Source: Rhodocyclales bacterium (GTDB lineage: Bacteria; Pseudomonadota; Gammaproteobacteria; Burkholderiales; Rhodocyclaceae). From it: a stretch of DNA of 58,679 bases. Position 1 is the stretch's first letter. Every line of letters begins with the position of its first letter. The notes under the pieces were generated by a model. The model saw only the letters and a program-made list of their open reading frames with translations, was not told where the DNA came from and did not search any database. The stretch is taken from positions 1 through 58,679 of the forward strand of contig JAQGMG010000052.1 of the NCBI GenBank assembly GCA_028292485.1. The letters are read 5' to 3'. This document shows positions 43,978 to 54,339 of the stretch, piece by piece. A program made the position numbers and the translations under genes.

Positions 43978-45452
43978 GATCCGGACGCTCCTCGCGATGT
44001 GGATGGCGAGCGCGTGGCCGACATCAGCAAACCGGTGTCGGCACGGTCCATCTTGTAGGGCGAATCCGGCGCGATTTCACGCATGGCGCGGTGGATCAGG
44101 TAAGTGCGATTGGGCATGTGCAGGTCCTCCGGCACACGCTGACCATTGGCAATGTAGAACACCGACAGCTCATGACGCATGGCCACGTCGAGCGCAGGCG
44201 CGACGGAAGCCGCTTCGTCGAGCTTGGTAAAGATGCAGCCGGCCAGATCAGGGCCTTCATAGGCGCGCACCACATCATCCAGCGTGTCGCCGCGTGCCGT
44301 GGCATTCAGGCACAACAGGCGGCGCACATTGCCGGCCGAGGTCAGCATGGCGGATTGCTCGTTGACCATCTTGTCGCGTTGTCCCATACCGACCGTGTCG
44401 ATCAGCACCATATGCTTTTTGCGTAGATCCTGCAGCGTCTGGCGCAGATCGGAGGCATCGCGCACGACATGCACCTGCACGCCGAGAATGCGGCCGTAGA
44501 TGCGTAGTTGTTCGTGCGCACCGATCCGGTAGCCGTCCGTGGTGATCAGCGCCAGCTGGTCCGCCCCGTGGCGCACCACACAACGTGCTGCAAGCTTGGC
44601 GGTAGTCGTAGTCTTGCCCACACCGGTAGGGCCTACCAGCGCATAAACGCCGCCGCGGTCGATAATGTCATTGGTATTGTCCTGCACGCGCAGATCGCGG
44701 TTGATCATGCGGCGCACTTCGTCGCGCGCCTCGTTGATCTGCGCCTCGGCCGGGATGTTTTCGGTCAGGCGCCGTGTGAGTTGCGCAGAGAAACCTACTT
44801 CCAGCAACTCGCTCATCATCTGGGTGCGGGCTGGTGCATTGCGCGAGATCTCGCTCCAGGCGAAGCCCGCCAGCTGGCGCTCCAGCATGCCCTTGATGGA
44901 GCTCAACTCCTGCATGAGTTGGGCATTGGTGGCCTGCAGGCTTTGCACGCGGGCATCATCCTCAGGCGCTGCGCGACGTTCGTCCTGCGCTGCCGATTTC
45001 GTCAGGTGAGCCGGCATTGCGCCATCGTGCGATGACACGTGTGGCGGTTTGAAAGGCCGCACCATCTGCCGCCCTCCCGTGTCCTCATCGTGCGCAGGCG
45101 CTTCGATTCCCGAACGGAATACCGGTTTGGGCGCTGACTGCGCTTGGCTGCGTCGTGCCAGCTGGGCGGCAATCTGTTTGCCGATGTTGGCGCTGTGATC
45201 GTCTTCCGGCGTCGGCTCGGGGATCGCTACAGGCAGCACGCGGGCGGGCGCAGATGGAGAGGGTGCCGGCTGACGCGCAGCGCGCACGGTGGCATTGAGC
45301 TCACCCATTGATTCGGCAGGCAGGGCGACGATTTCGACACCGCCAGGCACCGCGCGATTGGATAGCACGACAGCGTCGGCACCCAGCTCTGACTTCAATG
45401 CCAGCAGCGCTTCACGAGCGGTTTTGCCGAAAAATTTGCGGACACTCACCAT
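43974..45452 (-). CDS. flhF: Flagellar biosynthesis SRP-type GTPase FlhF
   Basis: 492 residues from ATG 45452 (MVSVRKFFGKTAREALLALK), with AGGGAGG upstream. The frame opens further but without similarity. The basic N-terminal part (~1–160, poorly conserved) is followed by an NG GTPase core: G1 VGPTGVGKTTTTAKLA, LIDTVGMGQRD, and TKLDEAASVAPAL. FlhF sets polar position and number of flagella. It sits after flhA and overlaps the flhG-like gene. Confidence 0.93.
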   Translation of the reverse strand: MVSVRKFFGKTAREALLALKSELGADAVVLSNRAVPGGVEIVALPAESMGELNATVRAARQPAPSPSAPARVLPVAIPEPTPEDDHSANIGKQIAAQLARRSQAQSAPKPVFRSGIEAPAHDEDTGGRQMVRPFKPPHVSSHDGAMPAHLTKSAAQDERRAAPEDDARVQSLQATNAQLMQELSSIKGMLERQLAGFAWSEISRNAPARTQMMSELLEVGFSAQLTRRLTENIPAEAQINEARDEVRRMINRDLRVQDNTNDIIDRGGVYALVGPTGVGKTTTTAKLAARCVVRHGADQLALITTDGYRIGAHEQLRIYGRILGVQVHVVRDASDLRQTLQDLRKKHMVLIDTVGMGQRDKMVNEQSAMLTSAGNVRRLLCLNATARGDTLDDVVRAYEGPDLAGCIFTKLDEAASVAPALDVAMRHELSVFYIANGQRVPEDLHMPNRTYLIHRAMREIAPDSPYKMDRADTGLLMSATRSPSTSRGASGS

Positions 45453-45547
45453 GATCAACCTCCCTCTACTTCCATTACCAGCACAAGCAACAAAATTGAA
45501 AATGCATTCATCATCAGACGGCAACTAACCGTCGATACAACTAACAA

Positions 45548-47653
45548 CTAACCGCCACCAATAACACCCGTTACCCGGATGGTGCGCGACTCGGGCACCT
45601 CCGAATGCGCGATGACCTTCAACGACGGCACGGCCCGGCGCAGGAAGCGCGACAGCAACCAGCGCAAACCATTCGGCACCAGCAGCACTGGCGTGAGGCC
45701 AAGATCTTCCTGATGTTGCGCAGCCGTCGCCGTGTCGCGCAGCAAGGTGTCGGCAAGCCCCGGTTCGATGGCAGCCGCATCGGCACCACCTGCCTGCATG
45801 GCTTGCTGCAGCAAACGTTCAAGACTCGGGTCGAGTGCGATGACCTGCATCTCGGTGTTGCCCGGAAACAGACCCTGCACGATGGCGCGGCCGAGTGCGG
45901 TACGGACACGGGCGGCGAGATCGGCCGGGTCCTGCGTGCGGCCGGCGTTTTCGGCGACTGCTTCGATGATGCTGCGCATGTCGCGAATGTTGACGCCCTC
46001 CTCCAGCAAGTGCTGCAACACACGTTGCACCACGTGTAGCGGCAGGGTCTTGGGTACGAGGTCTTCGACCAGCTTGGGCGAATCCTTGGCGATATGGTCG
46101 AGCAGTTGTTGCGTCTCCTGGCGGCCGAGCAAATCACCGGCGTGGGACAGGATTACGTGGTTGATGTGCGTGGCAATCACGGTGCTGGCGTCCACTACGG
46201 TGTAGCCGAGCGCATGCGCCTGATCGCGCATTGCAGCGTCCACCCACACGGCAGGCAAACCAAAGGCGGGATCTTTCGTCTCGTTGCCCGGCAAGCGCCC
46301 CGACACACGCCCCGGGTTGATCGCCATGAACTGACCAGGGAAAGCCTCGCCCTGCCCGATCTCGACGCCCTTGAGCGTGATGCGGTAGAGGTTGGGGCGC
46401 AGCTCCAGGTTGTCGCGAATATGGACCGGCGCTGGCAGAAAGCCGATGTCCTGCGCGAACTTCTTGCGCAAGCCGCGGATACGCGTGAGCAGCTCACCGT
46501 TCTGGCTTTTGTCCACCATCGGGATCAGGCGATAGCCCACTTCCAGGCCGAGCACATCAACGGGCGTAACGTCGTTCCAGCTTGCTTCCATCTCGGCGGC
46601 GCTGGCGGCAGCTTGCGCTGCGGGTTTTTCGATCTCGTCGCCGCCCTTGGCTGCACCAACACGCCCGCCCTGCTTCCAGGCCAGGTAACCCAATGCCGCA
46701 GCAAGCATCAGGAAGACCATGTTCGGCATGCCCGGGATGAGGCCGAGCAAGCCGAGGATGACGGCCGTCAGCACCAGCACCTGTGGATTGTTGAAGAGCT
46801 GATTGACGAATTGCGCGCCAATGTCACCGTCATCACCCACACGCGAAACTACCAGGCCCGCAGCCACGGAGATGATCAACGCCGGGATCTGTGCAACCAG
46901 GCCATCACCAATGGTCAGCAAAGTGTAGTCGTTGGCCGCGCGCGTTATCTCCATGTCATGTTGCACGACACCGACGATCAGGCCACCAATGATGTTGATG
47001 ACGAGAATGAGAATGCCGGCGACCGCATCGCCACGCACGAATTTCGAGGCACCGTCCATGGCGCCGTAGAAGTCGGCCTCCTGCGATATTTCCGAGCGAC
47101 GACGCTTGGCTTCGTTGTCGTCGATGAGGCCGGCATTGAGGTCGGCATCGATTGCCATCTGTTTGCCCGGCATGGCATCCAGGGTGAAACGGGCGCCCAC
47201 TTCGGCGATACGACCGGCACCCTTGGTGATCACGACGAAATTGATGACGGTGATGATGACGAACACCACGATACCCACCGCCGTATTGCCACCGACCAGG
47301 AAGTGACCGAAGGCCTCGATCACCTTGCCCGCAGCGTCCGGCCCGGTGTGGCCTTCCATCAGCACCACGCGTGTCGATGCGACATTGAGCGACAGGCGCA
47401 ACAGCGTGGTGATCAGCAGCACTGTCGGGAAGATCGAGAAATCGAGCGCCTTGCGGTTGTACATCGCCACCAGCAACACGATCATCGAGATGGCGATGTT
47501 GAAGGTGAAGAAGACGTCGAGCGCAAAGGCCGGCAGCGGCAACACCATCATCGACAGCACCAGCAGCACCAGGATAGGTGCGGCCAGTTGCCGGATATTG
47601 CTCGGCGCAAATAGCTGTCTGAGGTCGATTGCGTTGGTGCCGGCGGTTGCCAT
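45548..47653 (-). CDS. flhA: Flagellar type III export gate protein FlhA
   Basis: 701 residues. The N-terminal half has about eight transmembrane helices, and the FHIPEP signature RFTLDAMPGKQMAIDADLNA lies in the loop near residue 145. The C-terminal cytoplasmic domain (~350–701) binds substrate–chaperone pairs. It is the proton-driven core of flagellar export. The order flhB–flhA–flhF is standard; about 40 bp separate it from flhB. Confidence 0.96.
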   Translation of the reverse strand: MATAGTNAIDLRQLFAPSNIRQLAAPILVLLVLSMMVLPLPAFALDVFFTFNIAISMIVLLVAMYNRKALDFSIFPTVLLITTLLRLSLNVASTRVVLMEGHTGPDAAGKVIEAFGHFLVGGNTAVGIVVFVIITVINFVVITKGAGRIAEVGARFTLDAMPGKQMAIDADLNAGLIDDNEAKRRRSEISQEADFYGAMDGASKFVRGDAVAGILILVINIIGGLIVGVVQHDMEITRAANDYTLLTIGDGLVAQIPALIISVAAGLVVSRVGDDGDIGAQFVNQLFNNPQVLVLTAVILGLLGLIPGMPNMVFLMLAAALGYLAWKQGGRVGAAKGGDEIEKPAAQAAASAAEMEASWNDVTPVDVLGLEVGYRLIPMVDKSQNGELLTRIRGLRKKFAQDIGFLPAPVHIRDNLELRPNLYRITLKGVEIGQGEAFPGQFMAINPGRVSGRLPGNETKDPAFGLPAVWVDAAMRDQAHALGYTVVDASTVIATHINHVILSHAGDLLGRQETQQLLDHIAKDSPKLVEDLVPKTLPLHVVQRVLQHLLEEGVNIRDMRSIIEAVAENAGRTQDPADLAARVRTALGRAIVQGLFPGNTEMQVIALDPSLERLLQQAMQAGGADAAAIEPGLADTLLRDTATAAQHQEDLGLTPVLLVPNGLRWLLSRFLRRAVPSLKVIAHSEVPESRTIRVTGVIGGG

Positions 47654-47693
47654 TTTCAGAGTCCGTTAATTTCTTCTGGTCAGGGTCGATGCG

Positions 47694-48854
47694 TCAGACG
47701 GCGATTGCCGGCGCCGAGGCGTCGACGCCCGGGTCCATGCCACGAGGCACGTCAATGGCACCTGGTGCCTGCGGTGGCAAGCCACCCTCGGCAATGAACT
47801 GATTGAGCTGATAGATGTAAGCCATCACTTCGGCGACGGCCGTGTAAAGCGCAGCGGGAATCTGCTCGTCCATCTTGGCGTGGTGATACAAGGCACGCGC
47901 CAGCGGCGGCGCTTCGAGCAGCGGCACGTTGTTCTCTCTGGCCAGATCGCGAATGATCTGCGCCATGAAGTCGGCCCCCTTGGCGACGACAGTCGGTGCG
48001 CCCATCCTGCCGGCCTCGTACTTGAGCGCCACTGCAAAGTGGGTTGGATTGGTCACGACGACATCGGCCTTCGGTACGGCGTCCATCATGCGGCGGCGAG
48101 CCATCTCCTGCTGGCGCTGACGCATCTTGCCCTTGACCTTCGGATCGCCTTCCGACTCCTTGTTTTCCTGCTTGACGTCGAACTTGCTCATGCGCAATTC
48201 CTTGAAGTAGTGCCATATCTGGTAGGGCACATCCATGGCTGCGATCAGGGCAAGGCTGGTACAGAGCGCGAGGCTGGCGAGCAGCAGCATCTCGCCAAAA
48301 CGGTTGAGGCCCACGTTGAGCGGCATGCTCATCAGCGACAACATGTCGAAGCGGTAATGCCACACCAGCATCGAGGCGACGCCAAGAATGAAGACTGACT
48401 TGAATACGCCCTTGATGAGTTCGACCAGTCCGTTGATCGAGACGAAGCGCTTCATGCCGGTGACCGGATTCATGCGCGTCAGATCAAATTTGAAGACCTG
48501 ACCGCTGAGTACGAGCCCGCCCAGTGCGATGTGCGATGCGACAGCGGTAATCATGATGACCAGCAACAGCGGCAGCAGCGTCAACAAGCCATCACTGAAC
48601 AGCTCGCGCAGCGCCTTGCCCATCAAGTCCGTCTGGAAAGCCTGCTCGTGGCCGAAGGTGAAGCCGCGACGCATGACGCCGCCGAGTCGTCCATACATCC
48701 AGCCCGACATGATCCACAGGGCGGAGACGCCAACGACCAGCACCAGAAAGGAAGACAGCTCCTTCGAGCGAGGGATATTGCCCTGCTCGCGCGCCTGCTC
48801 GACCTTTCGGCCAGACGCTGGTTCTGTCTTATCTAGATCGCTGTCCTCAGCCAT
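47694..48854 (-). CDS. flhB: Flagellar export switch protein FlhB
   Basis: 386 residues. Four transmembrane helices (~30–50, ~90–110, ~145–165, ~185–210) are followed by the cytoplasmic domain with the autocleavage motif NPTH (in VVTNPTHFAVALKYE, near residue 270). The cleavage between Asn and Pro switches export from hook to filament substrates. A short Pro/Gly-rich tail follows residue ~355. A terminator just upstream separates it from the small ORF at 49049. Confidence 0.95.
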   Translation of the reverse strand: MAEDSDLDKTEPASGRKVEQAREQGNIPRSKELSSFLVLVVGVSALWIMSGWMYGRLGGVMRRGFTFGHEQAFQTDLMGKALRELFSDGLLTLLPLLLVIMITAVASHIALGGLVLSGQVFKFDLTRMNPVTGMKRFVSINGLVELIKGVFKSVFILGVASMLVWHYRFDMLSLMSMPLNVGLNRFGEMLLLASLALCTSLALIAAMDVPYQIWHYFKELRMSKFDVKQENKESEGDPKVKGKMRQRQQEMARRRMMDAVPKADVVVTNPTHFAVALKYEAGRMGAPTVVAKGADFMAQIIRDLARENNVPLLEAPPLARALYHHAKMDEQIPAALYTAVAEVMAYIYQLNQFIAEGGLPPQAPGAIDVPRGMDPGVDASAPAIAV

Positions 48855-48958
48855 GATCCCGCTTCAAAGTGGCACTTGCCGATGAAGGGAATTATTTGCC
48901 GGAGCGGCAACTACTGCCGGGTGGAGAAAATGTGGAAATGCAGGCTTATTCAGCGAGC

Positions 48959-48992
48959 AGAAAAAGCAAAGGCTTCGAAGAGCTCCGAAGCC
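48959..48992 (-). terminator. Likely terminator after the 49049–49288 ORF
   Basis: The minus-strand stem GGCTTCG / CGAAGCC with a short AT/GC loop (48971–48992) is followed by TTTGCTTTTTC. It would separate the small ORF from flhB. Confidence 0.55.
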
Positions 48993-49048
48993 GGGAAGAA
49001 GATTTCCTTGAATACTTGCGCGGAATCAGGCTCCGCAACACGACCGCG

Positions 49049-49288
49049 CTAACTCAGGTGCGGCGGGCGCTCCGAGCCATCCATCAATGCCGCGTAACAA
49101 CTTGCCAGCAAGGCGTCGCAGCCGGGATCCTGTGGCGTGGCGGCCGCAGGCACCTGCACCGCCGCTTGCACCGCCTCGGCAGACTCGCGCCCCGCCTCGC
49201 CTGCACGGGCAGCGTCGAACAGGACATTGAGCGCCAGCAGTTGCGCAAAGCATTCGCTGGCCCGAAGAGATTGTGACTGACCGCCCAT
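49049..49288 (-). CDS. 79-residue protein resembling the chemoreceptor signalling tip
   Basis: Starts at ATG 49288, with an in-frame stop six bases upstream, so it cannot extend. Residues ~16–40 (AQLLALNVLFDAARAGEAGR) match the most conserved part of methyl-accepting receptors, LLALNxxxEAARAGExGRGFA, including the Asn, acidic, Arg and Glu positions that contact CheA/CheW. The remaining C-terminus is Ala/Pro-rich with two Cys. Codon use is GC-biased like real genes. It lies before flhB. It could be a small CheA/CheW-binding peptide or a receptor-gene remnant. The ribosome site (GGCGGA) is weak. Confidence 0.5.
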   Translation of the reverse strand: MGGQSQSLRASECFAQLLALNVLFDAARAGEAGRESAEAVQAAVQVPAAATPQDPGCDALLASCYAALMDGSERPPHLS

Positions 49289-49374
49289 GACTCAATGTCC
49301 GCCATCAGAGAATAATAAAAACCGATCTGTCCTACTTGCTGTAGCGCCTGAATGAGCACAAATCAAGGCGATTC

Positions 49375-49440
49375 AAGAAAAGAGCCGCCTCTTTCGAGGC
49401 GGCCACAAGGAGAGAGTCGATGCGTGGAGTAAATCCACAA
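49375..49440 (-). ncRNA. Candidate ~66-nt sigma-28-dependent small RNA
   Basis: Transcription from the FliA-type promoter at 49446–49472 should begin near 49440 and stop at a strong hairpin, GCCGCCTC-GAAA-GAGGCGGC (49384–49403), followed by TCTTTTCTT. The RNA would have a 5' hairpin (GTGGA/TCCAC) and a single-stranded CUCUCUCCUUGU stretch (49405–49416) complementary to Shine–Dalgarno sequences. An alternative is that this is an attenuated leader of the 49049–49288 ORF. A plus-strand 17-residue peptide with AAGGAG (49420–49473) also overlaps here. Confidence 0.42.
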
Positions 49441-49445
49441 GATTT

Positions 49446-49472
49446 CTTACGGCGTGCCACATCCAAACTTTA
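49446..49472 (-). promoter_or_regulatory. FliA (sigma-28) promoter
   Basis: TAAAGTTT (49465–49472) is an exact −35 match. An 11-bp spacer leads to GCCGTAAG (49446–49453), which keeps the essential GCCG of GCCGATAA. It points towards the short hairpin RNA, the receptor-tip ORF and flhB. Confidence 0.62.
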
Positions 49473-49537
49473 GGAGAATTTCCGGATTATTAGAATAATT
49501 TACAAGACATTGATTTTAATAATGAATTCAATCCTGA

Positions 49538-50284
49538 TCAGGCTTGAACAACCTTGATGACGGCCATGGAGATGTTGTCGCCCATCCCTTGGGCACGCTC
49601 TCTGGCAGCGTCGATCAAGGTCCGCGCTGCAGCGCGGGCATCCTGCTCATACAGCGTTCGACCCAGCTCCTCGTCGGAGAAATAGGCCCACAGACCGTCC
49701 GAACACAGGATGAAGGCGTCGCCTGCCTGCAAGGCCGGCGTGCCGCCCGTGTCGATACGCGGCTCGCGTTCGGCTCCCAGGCAAGACAGTAGAAGATTGC
49801 GCTGAGGATGCGTTTCGGCCTGCTCGGCCGTAATGCGCCCGGACCGCACCAGCTCTTCCACCAGGGAATGATCGGGCGTGCGCGCCACCAGATCGCCATT
49901 GCGGAAGTGGTAGAGACGTGAATCGCCACAATGCGCCCAATCGGCGTGGCCGGGGCGCAGCATGAAGACGACCGCAGTACTGTGCGGGTCCTGCTCGCTG
50001 GTAAAGCGCGTCAGCTTGATGATGACGTGGGCATCTTCGATCACGCCACGCAGGAACTCTGTGGGAGATTCGCTGGACGGCGCGTAGCTTGAAAAATTCT
50101 GCCGCGCCTTGAGCACCACCTGTTCGGCCGCCATGGCACCGCCGGAATGCCCGCCCATGCCGTCGGCGAGAACCGCCAGCATGCAGCCCGGGCGTGTCGG
50201 ATGCGGGAAGATTGCCAGTCGGTCCTGCTGTTCGGAGCGGTCTCCAATGTGCATTGCTGCGCAGCTATCAATGCTGATCGCCAT
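49538..50284 (-). CDS. PP2C-family (PPM) serine/threonine protein phosphatase
   Basis: 248 residues, one bacterial PP2C domain. Metal-binding and catalytic motifs: GDRSEQQDRLAIF (residues ~13–25), LADGMGGHSGG (~40–50), HCGDSRLYHFRNGDL (~118–132), CSDGLWAYF (~192–200) and GDNISMAVIKV (~235–245). It would remove phosphate from Ser/Thr proteins in the cytoplasm. No kinase is adjacent; the PrkA kinase lies 13 kb away. AGGGA precedes the ATG. PP2C enzymes of this size are often linked to type VI secretion or stress regulation, but neither is seen here. Confidence 0.9.
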   Translation of the reverse strand: MAISIDSCAAMHIGDRSEQQDRLAIFPHPTRPGCMLAVLADGMGGHSGGAMAAEQVVLKARQNFSSYAPSSESPTEFLRGVIEDAHVIIKLTRFTSEQDPHSTAVVFMLRPGHADWAHCGDSRLYHFRNGDLVARTPDHSLVEELVRSGRITAEQAETHPQRNLLLSCLGAEREPRIDTGGTPALQAGDAFILCSDGLWAYFSDEELGRTLYEQDARAAARTLIDAARERAQGMGDNISMAVIKVVQA

Positions 50285-50502
50285 GAACAGTCCCTGTTGG
50301 ATTTATTGATTTAGTTGATTTTACTGATTTCAGGCACAAACGCAGAATTACCTCGACCAACGCTCAAGTCTCCTCGAATCAATTGTTGGAACGCGCTCGT
50401 CCCCCGATTTTTTAACGGCGCGTCATGGAGCAAACCTGAGGGTGAACTTTACCCCGCAAGGCAGGCCCCGGATGGCACAACTTCACACAAATTTACAGAG
50501 CA

Positions 50503-50886
50503 TCAAATCGCCGCGATCATCAGGCGCACAGGGGCTGCCAGCGCAAGCGTCCACATCAGGCTGCGCAAGCTCGAGCGGTTTGCGATGTAAAAAGCGGCAT
50601 AAAGCACGCGCGCCACGATGAACCACACCGCCCAGAAGTCCAGCGTTGCCTGGGCTACGCCAGCGTGAGCCGCCATGAGTACGCCGGCAATGAAGATCGG
50701 CAATGCCTCCCAGCTGTTTTGCTGGGCGGCGTTGGCACGCCTCGGCCAGCCGGACAGGTTGGAGAGCCAGACACGCGGCTCGCGGTTGTCGTAAGGCTTG
50801 TCCGCGCTGCCGCCCCGCTTGGCGATGACGGTGAGAAGCAACGGCATGACGCACGCAATCGGTACGCACAGGAAGGCAATGTTCAT
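50503..50886 (-). CDS. MAPEG family membrane protein
   Basis: 127 residues with about four hydrophobic helices. The family pattern NREPRVWLSNLSGWPRRANA (residues ~34–53), with its Arg and Asn residues, is followed by NSWEALPIFIAGVLMA and RVLYAAFYIANRSSLRSLMW. MAPEG proteins include glutathione-dependent membrane enzymes. Bacterial members like this are mostly uncharacterised. It lies 34 bp downstream of murI on the same strand. Confidence 0.85.
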   Translation of the reverse strand: MNIAFLCVPIACVMPLLLTVIAKRGGSADKPYDNREPRVWLSNLSGWPRRANAAQQNSWEALPIFIAGVLMAAHAGVAQATLDFWAVWFIVARVLYAAFYIANRSSLRSLMWTLALAAPVRLMIAAI

Positions 50887-50919
50887 GTTGTGAAGCTCCG
50901 CCAGAACAAGCGAGGTGAA

Positions 50920-51717
50920 TCAGGTCGGCAGCAGCGTGAAGAACGCCTTCTCATGCCAGAGGAACTGCAGTGTCGCATCCATGTGAGCGTCGTTGCCACT
51001 CACCCAGAAACTTTCATTGCCTGGGCGCTGAGGCAGAGCAAGCGCACTGGCGGCAATCAGCTTGCGCTCGAGCTGCGCAGCCACGGCAGCACCGGTGTCG
51101 ATCAGGCGGACATCCGAACCGGCAAGTTCCTGCACGAGAGAGCGCAAGAACACGTAGTGGGTACAACCCAACACGATGACGTCGGCATGAGCTTGCAGAA
51201 GGGGCTGAAGATAGGAATCGAGCAGCGCACGCGTGGCCGGCGTATCGAGCTCGCCGCGCTCGACACATTCCATGAGCCCGGGGCATGGCTGCGTCAGCAC
51301 GTCCACATCGTTGCCGAACGTATCGAGCAAGGCGGCGAAGCGCGCGCTGGCAAGCGTTCCTACGGTGGCAAGCACGCCCACGACACCATTACGCGTCGCC
51401 GCCGTAGCGGGCTTCACGGCAGGCTCCATACCGATGATGGGAAGATCGGGCCATTGCTGCCGCAGCGGCGCAGCCGCAGCCGCAGTCGCGGTATTGCAGG
51501 CAATGACAAGTGCCTTGCAGGAGCGCTGCAGAAGAAACTGCGAAAGAAAAAACGCGCGCTCGCAGATCTCCTCCGCAGAGCGGCTGCCATAAGGCGCGAA
51601 GCCCGAATCGGCGCAATAGATCAGATATTCATGCGGCAAGCGCGCGCGAATCTCGCGCAGGACAGACAGCCCGCCGACGCCGGAATCGAAAACGCCGACC
51701 GGGCGTTGATCAGACAT
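50920..51717 (-). CDS. murI: Glutamate racemase
   Basis: 265 residues from ATG 51717 ([20 protein letters not shown]). The start region holds the first Asp (FDSGVGG). The two catalytic Cys occur in [11 protein letters not shown] and [10 protein letters not shown]. It makes D-glutamate for peptidoglycan. The frame extends to a TTG 21 bases upstream, but the ATG matches the family. It follows purB by 36 bp and may be co-transcribed. Confidence 0.94.
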   Translation of the reverse strand: MSDQRPVGVFDSGVGGLSVLREIRARLPHEYLIYCADSGFAPYGSRSAEEICERAFFLSQFLLQRSCKALVIACNTATAAAAAPLRQQWPDLPIIGMEPAVKPATAATRNGVVGVLATVGTLASARFAALLDTFGNDVDVLTQPCPGLMECVERGELDTPATRALLDSYLQPLLQAHADVIVLGCTHYVFLRSLVQELAGSDVRLIDTGAAVAAQLERKLIAASALALPQRPGNESFWVSGNDAHMDATLQFLWHEKAFFTLLPT

Positions 51718-51752
51718 CTGCGGCAATCCTGCACGCAAAGCCCATGAAGGCT

Positions 51753-53144
<1,392 letters not shown>

Positions 53145-53209
53145 TTAAAGGCGAATTATAACTTTGTTGCCGGGGGCTCTGCCGCTAACCCGGCGACTGA
53201 CTGCCGAAT

Positions 53210-54337
53210 TCATCCGCCGACGAGGTCCTGATACAAAAGCAGGTAGCGCCGCGCCACCCCTTCGATCGCCAGCTCGGCCTCGACCCTCGATCTGGCAGCC
53301 ATGCCGCGCATTGCCAGCTGTGCCGCATCGGCAACGATTGCTTCGCTCATACCCGCAGCAAGTGCTTCAGGATTGGCGGGTTCGACGACCCAGCCTGTTT
53401 CGCCAACCATCCATGCAGCATCGCCGACACGCGTCACCAGGCAAGGCACGCCGCAGCTCATTGCCTCGGCCACGACGTTGGGCAGACCTTCGCTGAGCGA
53501 ACTGAGCACGAAGAGATCAAGCGCCTGCATCAGGCGTGGTACGTCGTCGCGTGCCCCCAGCATCGACACCCTGCCCTGTAATGCCGGGTGGCTCAGCAGC
53601 GGCGCCAGTTCGGCATTGCCTGCATCCAGCCCGGCACCGGCCATGACGAACCGCACGTGTGCAAAGCGCTGGGCAACTTCGATTGCCGCGCGCAGGAAGC
53701 CCGCATGATCCTTGACCGGATGAAAGCGCCCGACTGTACCGACAACGAAATGTGCATCGGAAAAGCGCAACGCTGTACGCATCGACTGCCGGACCTGCGG
53801 GTCAGGCGCATGGCGTTTCGTATCAAAGCCATTCGGCACCACCATCGCGGCGCGCCTCGAATAGCCGCGTGCCACGTGTTGTTCTGCAGCGCTGTGCGCA
53901 ACGTAGATCGTCCGGCTGGCGAGGTGCGACAGCAGCGCATCAAGGCGAATCACCGCGCGCGTCGTCCATGGGTCCAGCTCTGGCCGCGCCAGCGTCTGAT
54001 GGATAGCACCGAGCACCACGGCGCGTGGCGCGGCCAGCCGCGCGATCTGGGCGGCGATATTGCCGTGATACATCCAGCCCTGTATGACATCCGGTTTGAA
54101 GTGGCGAATCAGGCGGAATAAACGCCACAGACCTTTCAGCGAAGGCTTCGGCGGGTTCATGCCAAGCGCATGCACCGTGATGCCGACAGCCAGCATGCGT
54201 GTGCCGACGTCACCGATCTCACGCAAGGATGCCACCTCGCACACGACACGCCTGGCTTGCAGGTGCGGGATCAGGCGCTCCAGCGCCGTCTCAGCGCCAC
54301 CTACACCCAGACCCGAAGAGATAAAAAGGACGCGCAC
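53210..54337 (-). CDS. Glycosyltransferase family 4, surface polysaccharide
   Basis: About 375 residues from GTG 54337 (VRVLFISSGLGVGGAETALE). The frame is open for ~130 more codons upstream, but that part lies over the end of the preceding gene and has no similarity. GT-B motifs: the N-terminal GGAE loop, VGTVGRFHPVKDHAGFLRAA and the donor-binding SEGLPNVVAEAMSCGVPCL (E-x7-E). It adds one sugar to a lipid-linked or cell-surface glycan; donor and acceptor are unknown. Its TTG/GTG start region overlaps the preceding gene. Confidence 0.9.
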   Translation of the reverse strand: MRVLFISSGLGVGGAETALERLIPHLQARRVVCEVASLREIGDVGTRMLAVGITVHALGMNPPKPSLKGLWRLFRLIRHFKPDVIQGWMYHGNIAAQIARLAAPRAVVLGAIHQTLARPELDPWTTRAVIRLDALLSHLASRTIYVAHSAAEQHVARGYSRRAAMVVPNGFDTKRHAPDPQVRQSMRTALRFSDAHFVVGTVGRFHPVKDHAGFLRAAIEVAQRFAHVRFVMAGAGLDAGNAELAPLLSHPALQGRVSMLGARDDVPRLMQALDLFVLSSLSEGLPNVVAEAMSCGVPCLVTRVGDAAWMVGETGWVVEPANPEALAAGMSEAIVADAAQLAMRGMAARSRVEAELAIEGVARRYLLLYQDLVGG

Positions 54338-54339
54338 GC

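Noticed and set aside
46094-47614. 506-codon open frame on the plus strand
   Set aside because: Antisense to flhA, His/Asp-rich, no similarity. flhA on the other strand is unmistakable.
48869-49276. 135-codon plus-strand frame upstream of flhB
   Set aside because: Antisense to the receptor-tip-like ORF and crosses its terminator; low-complexity Arg/His translation.
49446-49464. TGGCACG as a sigma-54 −24 element
   Set aside because: No GC at the −12 position 10 bp after GG; the same bases lie inside a much better sigma-28 promoter.
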